A DNA stretch of 64,000 nucleotides, from positions 3,348,001 through 3,412,000 of the forward strand of contig NZ_LR884459.1 in NCBI RefSeq assembly GCF_904848165.1, written 5' to 3'. The stretch comes from Psychrobacter arenosus (lineage in GTDB: Bacteria; Pseudomonadota; Gammaproteobacteria; Pseudomonadales; Moraxellaceae). Made by a program: the position numbers and the translations under genes. Below, one piece after another: positions 29,422-37,918 of the stretch. The notes beneath the pieces are model-generated. The model was not told the DNA's origin. It did no database searches and saw nothing but the letters and a program-made list of their open reading frames with translations. Every line of letters begins with the position of its first letter. Within the stretch, counting starts at the first letter, position 1.

Positions 29422-31716
29422 ATGAGTATCACGCCACCAAAGTTACCGAGAGCAACACTAAAAGCTGAGGATGATGAAATTGATCTGTTGGCTTTATTGG
29501 GTGTATTACTGCGAGGTTGGAAGATTATTCTAACTTTGGCTCTATTAGGGCTACTGCTAGGAGTACTCTACAGTCGTTATGTCAATCCAACCTACCGGGC
29601 TGATGCCTTACTACAATTGGATGAAAAATCTTTAGGGTTGTCCGCTTTAGGCGCCAATATCTCAGAGCTAGTAGCGCCAGAGATCAGTCTTGCAGAGACA
29701 GAGCGTGAGCTTATTAAATCGCGCATGGTATTAGAGCCCGTAGTTGATTTATTACATCTTGATATTCAGCTTACAAACCCACAACAGGATGCTCTTGATA
29801 GACTACTTCAGGCGCAAACTGCTACCCCAATCCATAGTAGTGAAAGCGTGACTTTAGATACGGCGGATGGACAGGCGCAAATAAATACTTTTGAGGTACC
29901 GCAGGATTATCTGAACCACTCTTTTATTTTACAAGCGACTGCTAATGGATTTGTATTGAGTGATGGGGTTTATAACTATCCAGGTCAAATAGGGAAGACC
30001 ACTACTTTTAAAACTACTGCTGGTAATATCGTTATTAAAGTGATGGCATTGCCCACAGATGAGCATACTATTCTCCTGACGAAACAGTCGTTACAGTCCA
30101 GTACAGATGCCTTAAAAAATGCTTTATCAGTCAGTGAACGTGGTAAGCAAACGGGGATTATCGAGCTGAGCTTGACAGGTAATAATCAAGAGCAAGTTAC
30201 CCGAGTGCTGACCCAAATCGTTCGCTCTTATGTCAATCAAAATCAAGAAAGAGGCTCTGAGCAAACGACAACGACTATTCAATTTATGAAGTCGCAAATC
30301 CCGAAGCTAAGGCAAGAGTTGGCAGCCGCAGAAGCTACTTTTAATGAGTTCCGTAAAACTTATGGCACCATCGATGTAAGTAAAGAGGCTGAGCTGCTAT
30401 TAACTGAAAGCTACCAGATTGAGTCCCAACTCAATCAATTGAATTTAAAATTGGCTGAATTAAGTACTTATTATACGGATGAGCATCCTTTAGTAATCCA
30501 GATAAAAGACCAACTTAAAGTTTTGCGCACTCGGCGACAAGAGGTTAAAGGGCTTATAGCCCGCCTACCAGAGATCCAACGAGAATTTTTGCAGCTGTCA
30601 GAAGATATGGAAATTAATCGTGAGATTTATCTAACGATGCTCAAAAACCATGAGCAGCTCAAAATTGTGAAGGCGGGCGAGATTGGTTATGTGCGTGTCG
30701 TTGATATGCCTATCAGTACCTTTAGACCTATTGCGCCAAAAAAACTACAAATTTGGACGCTGGCGCTATTGTTAGGCATGATGATGGGGGCATTACTAGT
30801 TTTGGCTAGAAACTTACTCCGCAATACTGTCAAAGGCCCTGAGCAGCTCGAAGCCAAGACCGGCATACCTGTCATTGCAACTATTCCTCGCTCTAAGTCC
30901 TTACAGCGACTGGCGAATAATAAACGAGGGGCGCATCGTTTACTGGCTCAAGTAGATCACGACGGCTTAAGTTATGAAGCTATAAAAAGTTTGCGCACCT
31001 TTTTAATGTTTGGCATGCCTGCAGTTTATAAGTTGGCGGATAAGGGCAAAGTTATTCTAATTACAGGGGAGAGCCCTGGGGTAGGTAAATCCTTTATTAC
31101 GGCAAACTTAGCGGAAGTATTTGCACAACTAGATAAAAAAGTACTGGTGCTAGACGGAGATATGCGTTTAGGTCATTTACATAATATATTTACACTCTCG
31201 CCTGACCGACCATATAAAGGTCTAACAGAGTATCTGTCACTGTCCTTAGCAAAAAACCAAAACCAAAACCAAGATTCCTCTGTCTCTACACCCTATGGCT
31301 CATCAGCAACAGAGACGCTACAAGGATTAACGGAATTCATCCATCCTACTAGCCTTAAAAACATTGACTTAATGCCGCGTGGGCATCATGAGTATAACCC
31401 TACCTCCTTATTAGCTAGTGATTGCTTTAGCAATTTGATGGCGCAGTTGGTGCAATCCTATGACTATATTTTTATCGATTCTCCTCCTGTATTGGTCGCG
31501 TCCGATGCGCTTATTACAGCGCAACATGCTGACAAAGTGTTGATGGTGACGCGCTATAACCAATCTATAGAAGGTCAACTGGCTTATGGGATTAAGCAGT
31601 TGCATAAGGCGAATATTGAGGTCGATGGCATCGTGCTTAATGATATGCGCCAAGGGGTCATAGACAAGTATAGCTACCACTATAGTTATAGCTATGCTCA
31701 GGGGACAACACGATAG
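29422..31716 (+). CDS. wzc: Polysaccharide co-polymerase / tyrosine autokinase (Wzc)
   Basis: A 764-aa BY-kinase with a Wzz domain. The first membrane segment is near residues 35-53, a coiled periplasmic region follows, and the second segment is near 435-460. The cytoplasmic kinase has Walker A GESPGVGKSF (about 550), Walker A' VLVLDGDMR (about 575) and Walker B FIDSPP (about 683). It ends in a tyrosine cluster (YSYHYSYSYAQ) that is the autophosphorylation tail. Wzb at 11682 is the expected phosphatase. A short NQNQNQD repeat lies between the Walker motifs. Confidence 0.93.
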   Translation: MSITPPKLPRATLKAEDDEIDLLALLGVLLRGWKIILTLALLGLLLGVLYSRYVNPTYRADALLQLDEKSLGLSALGANISELVAPEISLAETERELIKSRMVLEPVVDLLHLDIQLTNPQQDALDRLLQAQTATPIHSSESVTLDTADGQAQINTFEVPQDYLNHSFILQATANGFVLSDGVYNYPGQIGKTTTFKTTAGNIVIKVMALPTDEHTILLTKQSLQSSTDALKNALSVSERGKQTGIIELSLTGNNQEQVTRVLTQIVRSYVNQNQERGSEQTTTTIQFMKSQIPKLRQELAAAEATFNEFRKTYGTIDVSKEAELLLTESYQIESQLNQLNLKLAELSTYYTDEHPLVIQIKDQLKVLRTRRQEVKGLIARLPEIQREFLQLSEDMEINREIYLTMLKNHEQLKIVKAGEIGYVRVVDMPISTFRPIAPKKLQIWTLALLLGMMMGALLVLARNLLRNTVKGPEQLEAKTGIPVIATIPRSKSLQRLANNKRGAHRLLAQVDHDGLSYEAIKSLRTFLMFGMPAVYKLADKGKVILITGESPGVGKSFITANLAEVFAQLDKKVLVLDGDMRLGHLHNIFTLSPDRPYKGLTEYLSLSLAKNQNQNQDSSVSTPYGSSATETLQGLTEFIHPTSLKNIDLMPRGHHEYNPTSLLASDCFSNLMAQLVQSYDYIFIDSPPVLVASDALITAQHADKVLMVTRYNQSIEGQLAYGIKQLHKANIEVDGIVLNDMRQGVIDKYSYHYSYSYAQGTTR

Positions 31717-31814
31717 CGAAATTGACTTAAAGTTAGCTCAGCAAAGTTTGAGAGGAGACGCAGTAGAACAGCTAAGCAGTATTTATTAACCCGACTGACA
31801 AGTAGGACCATGCT

Positions 31815-33854
31815 ATGACTATGAGCTTGGACCGTAATGTTAATAAAGTACGCCGTAGCGATGTCTGTATCGAGGTCATAGAGCGCCGAGGCCGCAAGGG
31901 CGTGGTATATAAACTGTCTTCTTACTTACTAGCCTTGCCGCGCCACAGTAAACGCGCTCTTTTATTGACTAGTGACTACCTCCTATCTATAAGCTGCTTA
32001 TTTTTTGCGCTAGCCCTACGTTACGGTACGGTTGAGCAACATATTAGCCCAGTCTTACTCTGTAGTTATGCGCTAGTAGCGGTAGTCGGACTTTATAGCA
32101 TTGGCTTTTACAAAGGCGTAGCAAGAGTTTTTCTTGATGCGGAGATGCGCCGTGTCCTACAGCTTTTTGTGGTGTTACTCCTCCTATTCGCCATCATTCA
32201 TTACTTTAGTGGAATGCGAGATATTCCACGCTCGGTACCAGCGTTATATTTATTTCTATTTTTCATTTGGTTATGGGGCAGTCGCCTGACATTACGCGAG
32301 TTACTTGCCCATTGGCAAGGTGAGCGTACTCTAACTGTAAGTAAAGAGGCTGACTGCGATAAAGTCATTATTTACGGAGCAGGATCAGCCGGTAAAGCCC
32401 TGCTTGAAGCGCTAAATCATAGTCACCGCTATCAGATCGTGGCTTTCGTCGACGATGACACGCGTCTAACTGGCGCTCATCTATACAATAAGAGAATCTA
32501 TACCGCTGCGGATCTGCCAGTGCTAGTGGCTAAATTTAGTGTTAATCAACTGTTTTTAGCCATGCCTTCTATGGGACGCGCTCGTAAACGTCAAATCATA
32601 AATAGCCTCTCTGATATCCCTGTCAAAATTCAACATCTACCTAGCTTGACCGATATTGCTGATGGCAAGGTCACAGTCAGTACGCTACGACAGGTTGATA
32701 TTCTAGAGGTGTTGGATCGGCAGACTGTCGCACCCAATCCACAACTTCTAAGCCAAAATATCAGTAATAAAGCGGTGTTAGTTACTGGGGCTGGCGGGTC
32801 TATCGGTAGTGAGTTATGCCGGCAAATTCTTAAAAATTGTCCAACCTGCCTAATCCTATTCGAGCTATCAGAGTATGCCTTATATGCTATCCACCAAGAG
32901 CTGTTAGCGCAGCAGGCTACTCTGGCGCTAGCAGACCGTAGCAAAATCATTGCGCTGATTGGTAATGTCACTAATGAAGCTAAATTGCTGAGCATCTGTC
33001 ATCAGTATCAGATTCATACCGTCTATCACGCTGCAGCTTACAAGCATGTGCCCCTTGTCGAGCACAACCCCTTTGAAGGCGCTATCAATAATGCCAAGGG
33101 CACTTATCACTGTGTCCGAGCCGCTATTCATGCCCAAGTCGAAACCTTCGTACTCATTTCAACGGACAAAGCCGTGCGCCCAACCAATGTAATGGGGGCT
33201 TCTAAACGCGTGGCAGAATTAGTCTGTCAGGCACTAAGTCGTGAGGTGGATGCCTTGGTTAGTCATACCTTAGTTGGCGAACGTGGTCATACCCGCATTA
33301 GTATGGTGCGTTTTGGCAACGTATTAGGCTCCTCAGGGTCGGTAGTGCCGTTATTTACCCGGCAGATAGAGCATGGTGGGCCGATCACTGTGACCCATCC
33401 TGACGTCACTAGATATTTTATGACGATTCCAGAAGCGGCCAATTTGGTTATTCAAGCCGGGGCAATGGCACAAGGGGGTGAGGTGTTCGTCCTCGACATG
33501 GGCAACCCCGTCAAGATTGTCGATTTAGCAAGGCGTATGGTGCATTTAAGTGGCTGCGAAATTAAAGATGAAACCAATCCTAATGGGGATATCGAGATTG
33601 TCTTTACAGGGTTGCGCCCAGGCGAAAAGCTTTATGAAGAATTAATCATCGGTGAGAACAATATAACGCCCACGGCTCATCCCTTGATTAGGCAAGCGGT
33701 TGAGGACTGCTTTCCATTAGCCGACATTGAGCAGGCCTTAGCAATATTGCCGCAAAAAGCCCAGCAAGAAGATGTGATTTGGCTAAAACACCAATTTAAA
33801 TACTTTGTCGCAGGGTACCAAGATTGCGCTATGTCTGAACCTGTGTGTAATTAA
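31815..33854 (+). CDS. UDP-GlcNAc 4,6-dehydratase, CapD/PglF/WbpM type
   Basis: A 679-aa inner-membrane enzyme. Four N-terminal membrane segments (about residues 40-150) precede a first Rossmann fold (VIIYGAGSAGKALLEAL, near 185) and a catalytic SDR domain (LVTGAGGSIGSELCRQ, near 322). STDKAVRPTNVMGASKR is the active-site block of this family. It makes the UDP-4-keto-6-deoxy-HexNAc intermediate for bacillosamine/QuiNAc4N- or FucNAc-type primers. The neighbouring DegT aminotransferase, acyltransferases and PglC-like transferase favour a 4-amino primer. A decayed relative lies at 12310-12890. Confidence 0.9.
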   Translation: MTMSLDRNVNKVRRSDVCIEVIERRGRKGVVYKLSSYLLALPRHSKRALLLTSDYLLSISCLFFALALRYGTVEQHISPVLLCSYALVAVVGLYSIGFYKGVARVFLDAEMRRVLQLFVVLLLLFAIIHYFSGMRDIPRSVPALYLFLFFIWLWGSRLTLRELLAHWQGERTLTVSKEADCDKVIIYGAGSAGKALLEALNHSHRYQIVAFVDDDTRLTGAHLYNKRIYTAADLPVLVAKFSVNQLFLAMPSMGRARKRQIINSLSDIPVKIQHLPSLTDIADGKVTVSTLRQVDILEVLDRQTVAPNPQLLSQNISNKAVLVTGAGGSIGSELCRQILKNCPTCLILFELSEYALYAIHQELLAQQATLALADRSKIIALIGNVTNEAKLLSICHQYQIHTVYHAAAYKHVPLVEHNPFEGAINNAKGTYHCVRAAIHAQVETFVLISTDKAVRPTNVMGASKRVAELVCQALSREVDALVSHTLVGERGHTRISMVRFGNVLGSSGSVVPLFTRQIEHGGPITVTHPDVTRYFMTIPEAANLVIQAGAMAQGGEVFVLDMGNPVKIVDLARRMVHLSGCEIKDETNPNGDIEIVFTGLRPGEKLYEELIIGENNITPTAHPLIRQAVEDCFPLADIEQALAILPQKAQQEDVIWLKHQFKYFVAGYQDCAMSEPVCN

Positions 33855-33990
33855 TAGCTTTAGCGATAGTGAATAAGTTGACCGGCAAATAGTTTACCTA
33901 GTGTCAGTATAAAAATGTCATCAAGGTATATAGCAAGATAACGATTAGATAACCTATTCGACGCACTAATTATTGATTGGATTAATAGTG

Positions 33991-34040
33991 GAATGACTAG
34001 TTATTAGACGAGCCGATTATTGAATGGACTAGTTATTAGA
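33991..34040. repeat. Imperfect 18-19-bp direct repeat
   Basis: GAATGACTAGTTATTAGA (33991-34008) and GAATGGACTAGTTATTAGA (34022-34040) form a direct repeat just upstream of the GNAT gene. The first copy lacks one G. Nothing else is seen in the 209-bp gap after the dehydratase gene. Confidence 0.7.
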
Positions 34041-34063
34041 GGAACTAAGCAAGGAGAGGGCTG

Positions 34064-34486
34064 TTGCCATATAACCATCAAGACTGCATCGACCTTATTG
34101 AAAGAGAGCTCATCAATGATCCCACATTTTTGCCATTACCAAGGGCTGCTATCCCTGACTATTACGCAAAGATTGATCAAAATACGTGTTTTGAAAAGCA
34201 GTATAAGAATGGAGAGATTGCTGGGTTCATCGCATTCTATTGCAGTGACACTCTTAGCAAGGAAGCTTTTATCACCATGATGTTGATAGATAAAAAATAC
34301 AGGAGGCTGCGCATTGCGACCCAATTGCTGTATCAAGTCATGATTACTCTCAAAGACAAAGGATTTGAGCAATGCAGTTTAGCGGTACGCCTGCACAATG
34401 CAAAGGCCATCGCACTCTATAAAGGCTATGGTTTTGTAGTGACTCATAGCGATGCAGACAGCTTGTTTATGACGTTGCAACTTTAG
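34064..34486 (+). CDS. GNAT-family N-acetyltransferase, possibly sugar 4-amino acetyltransferase
   Basis: A 140-aa GNAT protein. The acetyl-CoA-binding block is MMLIDKKYRRLRIATQLLYQVM, and the C-terminal strand is AVRLHNAKAIALYKGYGF. The TTG start is chosen because an excellent AAGGAGAGGG site lies just before it. Its position between the dehydratase and the priming transferase suggests that it acylates the 4-amino group of the UDP-sugar. That job is usually done by a left-handed beta-helix PglD-type enzyme, which is absent here. Ribosomal-protein or antibiotic acetylation cannot be excluded. Confidence 0.7.
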   Translation: MPYNHQDCIDLIERELINDPTFLPLPRAAIPDYYAKIDQNTCFEKQYKNGEIAGFIAFYCSDTLSKEAFITMMLIDKKYRRLRIATQLLYQVMITLKDKGFEQCSLAVRLHNAKAIALYKGYGFVVTHSDADSLFMTLQL

Positions 34487-34526
34487 GCTATCTAAGCATC
34501 ATTTCGCAAACTATTTTGGGGGTGTT

Positions 34527-34664
34527 ATGAGATATATCACAGATATTGAAATGGCGATTATTGGGATAAATTACTTGGGGCGAGCGCCACGAAGGCTCAA
34601 CATGCGTAGGGCCAATGCCCAAATGATTGCTGCTATGGCTTTGGAGGGTATCGCTCATGGCTAA
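34527..34664 (+). CDS. Small 45-aa ORF coupled to the priming transferase
   Basis: A short ORF (starts MRYITDIEMAIIG, ends EGIAHG) with a GGGGG-containing site before its ATG. Its stop overlaps the start of the transferase gene by 8 nt. The C-terminal half is basic then hydrophobic (RAPRRLNMRRANAQM). I do not recognise it. It may be a translational-coupling leader peptide or a relic. Confidence 0.3.
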   Translation: MRYITDIEMAIIGINYLGRAPRRLNMRRANAQMIAAMALEGIAHG

Positions 34665-35451
34665 TCGCTATCTTATTAAATCTACTAAAGAGCTACCTGC
34701 GCGCAAAATTAAACGTTTATTTGATTTGGCGGCCAGTACCAGCGCGCTCATTGTGTTATCGCCGCTATGCGCTGTAGTAGCTTATAAGGTGCGGCGTAAC
34801 CTGGGGACACCCGTATTATTCTGGCAGCTTCGCCCCGGCTTACATGGTAAACCTTTCAAAATGGTGAAGTTTCGCTCGATGACCGATGCGACCGATGCTG
34901 CTGGCACCCTATTACCGAATACTGAACGGCTTACCCCCTTTGGACAATGGCTGCGCAGTAGCAGTTTGGATGAGCTACCAGAGCTATGGAATGTCGTCAA
35001 AGGAGAAATGAGTCTCGTAGGGCCTCGGCCCTTATTAATGGAATATCTTCCGCGCTATAGTACTGCGCAGGCTAGGCGCCATTTGGCACACCCTGGTATT
35101 ACAGGCCTTGCTCAAGTCAATGGGCGTAACGGCATCAGTTGGGAGGAGAAATTTGCCCTAGATATATGGTATGTCGACCATCAGTCATTATGGTTGGATA
35201 TCAAAATCTTGTGCAAAACGGTCGCTCAAGTTGTGGCTAAAAAAAATATCAATGCTCGTTCGGGCACCTTAATGCCTGAGTTTGGCAGTCATCTCTGTGA
35301 AGTCAATGACTCTAAACACAGTGCTTCTGACAATAACTCTCCTGAAGACAGCAGGGTTAAAAATAGCGCGTCTAAAAACAGCCACGACGGTTTAGATGTT
35401 AATAATAAGCATGCTACAGCGGAGAACAGTTATGACAGCTCTCAGTGTTAG
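34657..35451 (+). CDS. PglC-like undecaprenyl-phosphate sugar-phosphate transferase (initiating transferase)
   Basis: Starting at ATG 34657 (GGAGGG site 8 nt upstream) this is a 264-aa protein. Residues about 15-205 form a monotopic bacterial sugar transferase: KRLFDLAAS membrane hairpin, FKMVKFRSM, SSLDELPELWNVVKG (the DE pair is catalytic), SLVGPRP and HPGITGLAQVNGRNG. It transfers the first sugar phosphate to undecaprenyl phosphate. The last ~55 residues are a hydrophilic Ser/Asn/Asp-rich tail not seen in short PglC proteins. A TTG at 34627 would add ten residues but has no good site. A broken paralogue lies at 27364. Confidence 0.88.
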   Translation: MANRYLIKSTKELPARKIKRLFDLAASTSALIVLSPLCAVVAYKVRRNLGTPVLFWQLRPGLHGKPFKMVKFRSMTDATDAAGTLLPNTERLTPFGQWLRSSSLDELPELWNVVKGEMSLVGPRPLLMEYLPRYSTAQARRHLAHPGITGLAQVNGRNGISWEEKFALDIWYVDHQSLWLDIKILCKTVAQVVAKKNINARSGTLMPEFGSHLCEVNDSKHSASDNNSPEDSRVKNSASKNSHDGLDVNNKHATAENSYDSSQC

Positions 35452-36469
35452 CTTTAAAGATATCGATAGCGCGTGGGATGACGAGGTGAGTAATTACAAT
35501 ATTGATATCTATCACTTAAGTGGTTGGTTGCAGTCCTCAGCGCTTATCGATGATGGCGTTCCCCAAGGTGTCGTCGCTACTTATAATAACCATAAGATAT
35601 TCTTTCCCATCATTGTTAGGCGTATTGACCATCAGTATTGGGATGCCACCTCCACCTATGGCTATGGGGGGCCGGTGATAGACACTGTATTAAATGATGA
35701 TGAGATCAATGACCTCATGCAGGCGGTTAAAAATTTCTTAGCGGAACAAGGTTGTGTCTCTTGGTTTATTAGGCTACATCCTATCTTAAACCAAGCATGG
35801 GCAGTCGATGTCGGTACGACGGTAGAGCATGGTCCAACTTTAGTCTCTGACCTGACACAAACAGAAAAGGCGCTATGGCAGGAGACCCGTAACCAACATC
35901 GTAGAGGGATTAGAAAGGCATTAAAAGCTGAAGTGGTCACTAAGGTTGAGACGATATCTGCAGATAATATCCGTGTCTTTGCAGAGATTTATAGAGAGAC
36001 CATGACGAGTGTTGCGGCTAGCGACTACTACCTCTTTAATGATGCTTACTTTTATAGCCTGTATGAAAACTTACCGCAGCGATTATTAGTCATCACTGCC
36101 TATAAAGATGACGTTGCCATTGCCTCATCTATACAGACGACTTGCCGCGAAACTAAGATTATGCAGTTCCACTTAGGCGGTACACTGAATGACTATAGGG
36201 ATTTACAGCCTTCTAAATTAATCACTCATGTCGCCAGAACTTGGGGAAGAGAGGCGGGGTATAACTATTTACACTTGGGGGGCGGCGTAGGGGCGAATCA
36301 AGACTCACTATACGATTATAAAAAAGGCTTTAGCTCAAACGAGCTGGTGTTTAAAACGCATAGGATTATTACCAATCCTAAAAAATATCAGACTTTAATC
36401 AAGGCCGCTGAGCATATCGATGCTGAGTCAGCATCCGATTTTTTTCCGCTATATAGAAAGCCGGCTTAA
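35432..36469 (+). CDS. FemAB-like / GNAT-fold aminoacyl- or acyltransferase
   Basis: A 345-aa protein related to the FemAB/peptidyltransferase-like GNAT group. It has WQETRNQHRRGIRKALKAEV in the centre and LHLGGGVGANQDSLYDYKKGFS near the C-terminus (about residues 285-306). Members use aminoacyl-tRNA or acyl-CoA donors. It starts at ATG 35432 behind GCGGAGA, overlapping the priming transferase by 20 nt, so the two are coupled. The context suggests decoration of an amino sugar in the capsule unit (for example with an amino acid). That role is inference. Confidence 0.7.
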   Translation: MTALSVSFKDIDSAWDDEVSNYNIDIYHLSGWLQSSALIDDGVPQGVVATYNNHKIFFPIIVRRIDHQYWDATSTYGYGGPVIDTVLNDDEINDLMQAVKNFLAEQGCVSWFIRLHPILNQAWAVDVGTTVEHGPTLVSDLTQTEKALWQETRNQHRRGIRKALKAEVVTKVETISADNIRVFAEIYRETMTSVAASDYYLFNDAYFYSLYENLPQRLLVITAYKDDVAIASSIQTTCRETKIMQFHLGGTLNDYRDLQPSKLITHVARTWGREAGYNYLHLGGGVGANQDSLYDYKKGFSSNELVFKTHRIITNPKKYQTLIKAAEHIDAESASDFFPLYRKPA

Positions 36470-36652
36470 ATAAAAAAAGTAGGCTGGAGAATTAAAAAGA
36501 GGTAACTGTAGTAGAGGTCCCAGAGGTCGATGCTGTAAGAGCAAGCATAACCGTCAAGCCATTTTAGAGATAACGCATTCTATGATGGACGGTTATAACC
36601 TTGCAGCTATGACCTATTCACCCTAGCTTTATACAGCAGTAGGGAATTTATC

Positions 36653-37918
36653 ATGTTAAATACTCCATTTAACCCTTGGCCTAGCTTTACTCGTCAGGAG
36701 GCCGAAGCCGTAAGTCAAGTGCTGTTGTCTAATAAGGTCAATTATTGGACAGGACGGCAAGGTCGTCAGTTTGAACAAGAATTCGCGCGTTGGTCGGATA
36801 GTGACTATGCGATTGCTGTGGCTAATGGTACGGTCGCTCTCGATGTGGCACTCCATGCGCTGGATTTCAATATTGAGGATGAAGTGATTGTGACGCCACG
36901 CACTTTTTTAGCCAGTGTATCTAGTGTGGTCAATGCAGGCGCGACCCCTATCTTTGCTGATATCGATGCTGATAGTGGCAATATAACCGCTGAGACTATC
37001 CAAGCGGTCTTAACCGAAAACACTCGCGCTATTATTTGCGTGCACTTAGCCGGCTGGCCCTGTGAGATGCAAGCCATTATGGCTTTAGCTGATGAGCATG
37101 ATTTATACGTTATCGAAGACTGCGCACAAGCGCATGGCGCTCGCTATAAAGGCTTAAGCGTTGGTAGTATTGGCCATATTGGCGCTTGGAGTTTTTGCCA
37201 AGATAAGATAATGACCACTGGTGGTGAAGGCGGTATGGTGACCACGAGCGATGAGCGGCTATGGCGTAAGATGTGGGCCTTTAAGGACCACGGAAAAAGT
37301 TACTCCGCAGTCTATGAAAAGACGCATCCACCTGGCTACCGTTGGCTACATGAGAGCTTTGGCACCAATGCGCGGCTTAGCGAGATGCAGTCCGCTATCG
37401 GACGGATTCAACTTAGAAGAATGCTAGACTGGACGACCAAACGTACGACTAATGCGCAGACCATTTTAGCCGCTTGTGAGCCATGGGCGGATAAAGGCTA
37501 TCTGCGCGTACCTAAGATAGTGGTGGCAGAGCCCTTTGCCGATGCAGTACATGCTTACTATAAACTGTATGTGTATGTACAATCGGAAAACTTGCCGGCA
37601 GGTTGGTCGCGAGATCGTATTATCCAAGCTATTACTGAGCAAGGGGTGCCTTGCTATTCAGGGTCGGCATCGGAAGTGTATTTGGAAAAGGCTTTTGAGG
37701 ATACCGGCTTGCGACCGCAGCAAAGATTGCCGGTTGCTAAGCAATTGGGGGAAACCAGCCTGATGTTTTTAGTACATCCAACCCTGACACCTGCAGAGAT
37801 TGCCCAGACAGTTGCGGCTATAAATGTGGTATTCGAAGCAGTAGCAAGTTCCATCAAACCGCCCTACGAGAAAACTTTGCCTGATACTCCTTTGGTGTCA
37901 GCTCAGTCGCGCGTTTAA
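36653..37918 (+). CDS. DegT/DnrJ/EryC1-family sugar aminotransferase
   Basis: A 421-aa PLP enzyme. VANGTVALDVALHAL is the cofactor-phosphate segment, VIEDCAQAHGARYKG holds the PLP-binding Asp, and the Schiff-base Lys is in SFCQDKIMTTGGEGG (about residue 185). It would aminate the 4-keto sugar made by the CapD-type dehydratase, as PglE/QhbA do. A 183-bp gap separates it from the FemAB-like gene. That gap includes an inverted repeat ATAACCGTC (36547-36555) / GACGGTTAT (36588-36596). The 3' end overlaps the convergent regulator gene by 65 nt. Confidence 0.85.
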   Translation: MLNTPFNPWPSFTRQEAEAVSQVLLSNKVNYWTGRQGRQFEQEFARWSDSDYAIAVANGTVALDVALHALDFNIEDEVIVTPRTFLASVSSVVNAGATPIFADIDADSGNITAETIQAVLTENTRAIICVHLAGWPCEMQAIMALADEHDLYVIEDCAQAHGARYKGLSVGSIGHIGAWSFCQDKIMTTGGEGGMVTTSDERLWRKMWAFKDHGKSYSAVYEKTHPPGYRWLHESFGTNARLSEMQSAIGRIQLRRMLDWTTKRTTNAQTILAACEPWADKGYLRVPKIVVAEPFADAVHAYYKLYVYVQSENLPAGWSRDRIIQAITEQGVPCYSGSASEVYLEKAFEDTGLRPQQRLPVAKQLGETSLMFLVHPTLTPAEIAQTVAAINVVFEAVASSIKPPYEKTLPDTPLVSAQSRV

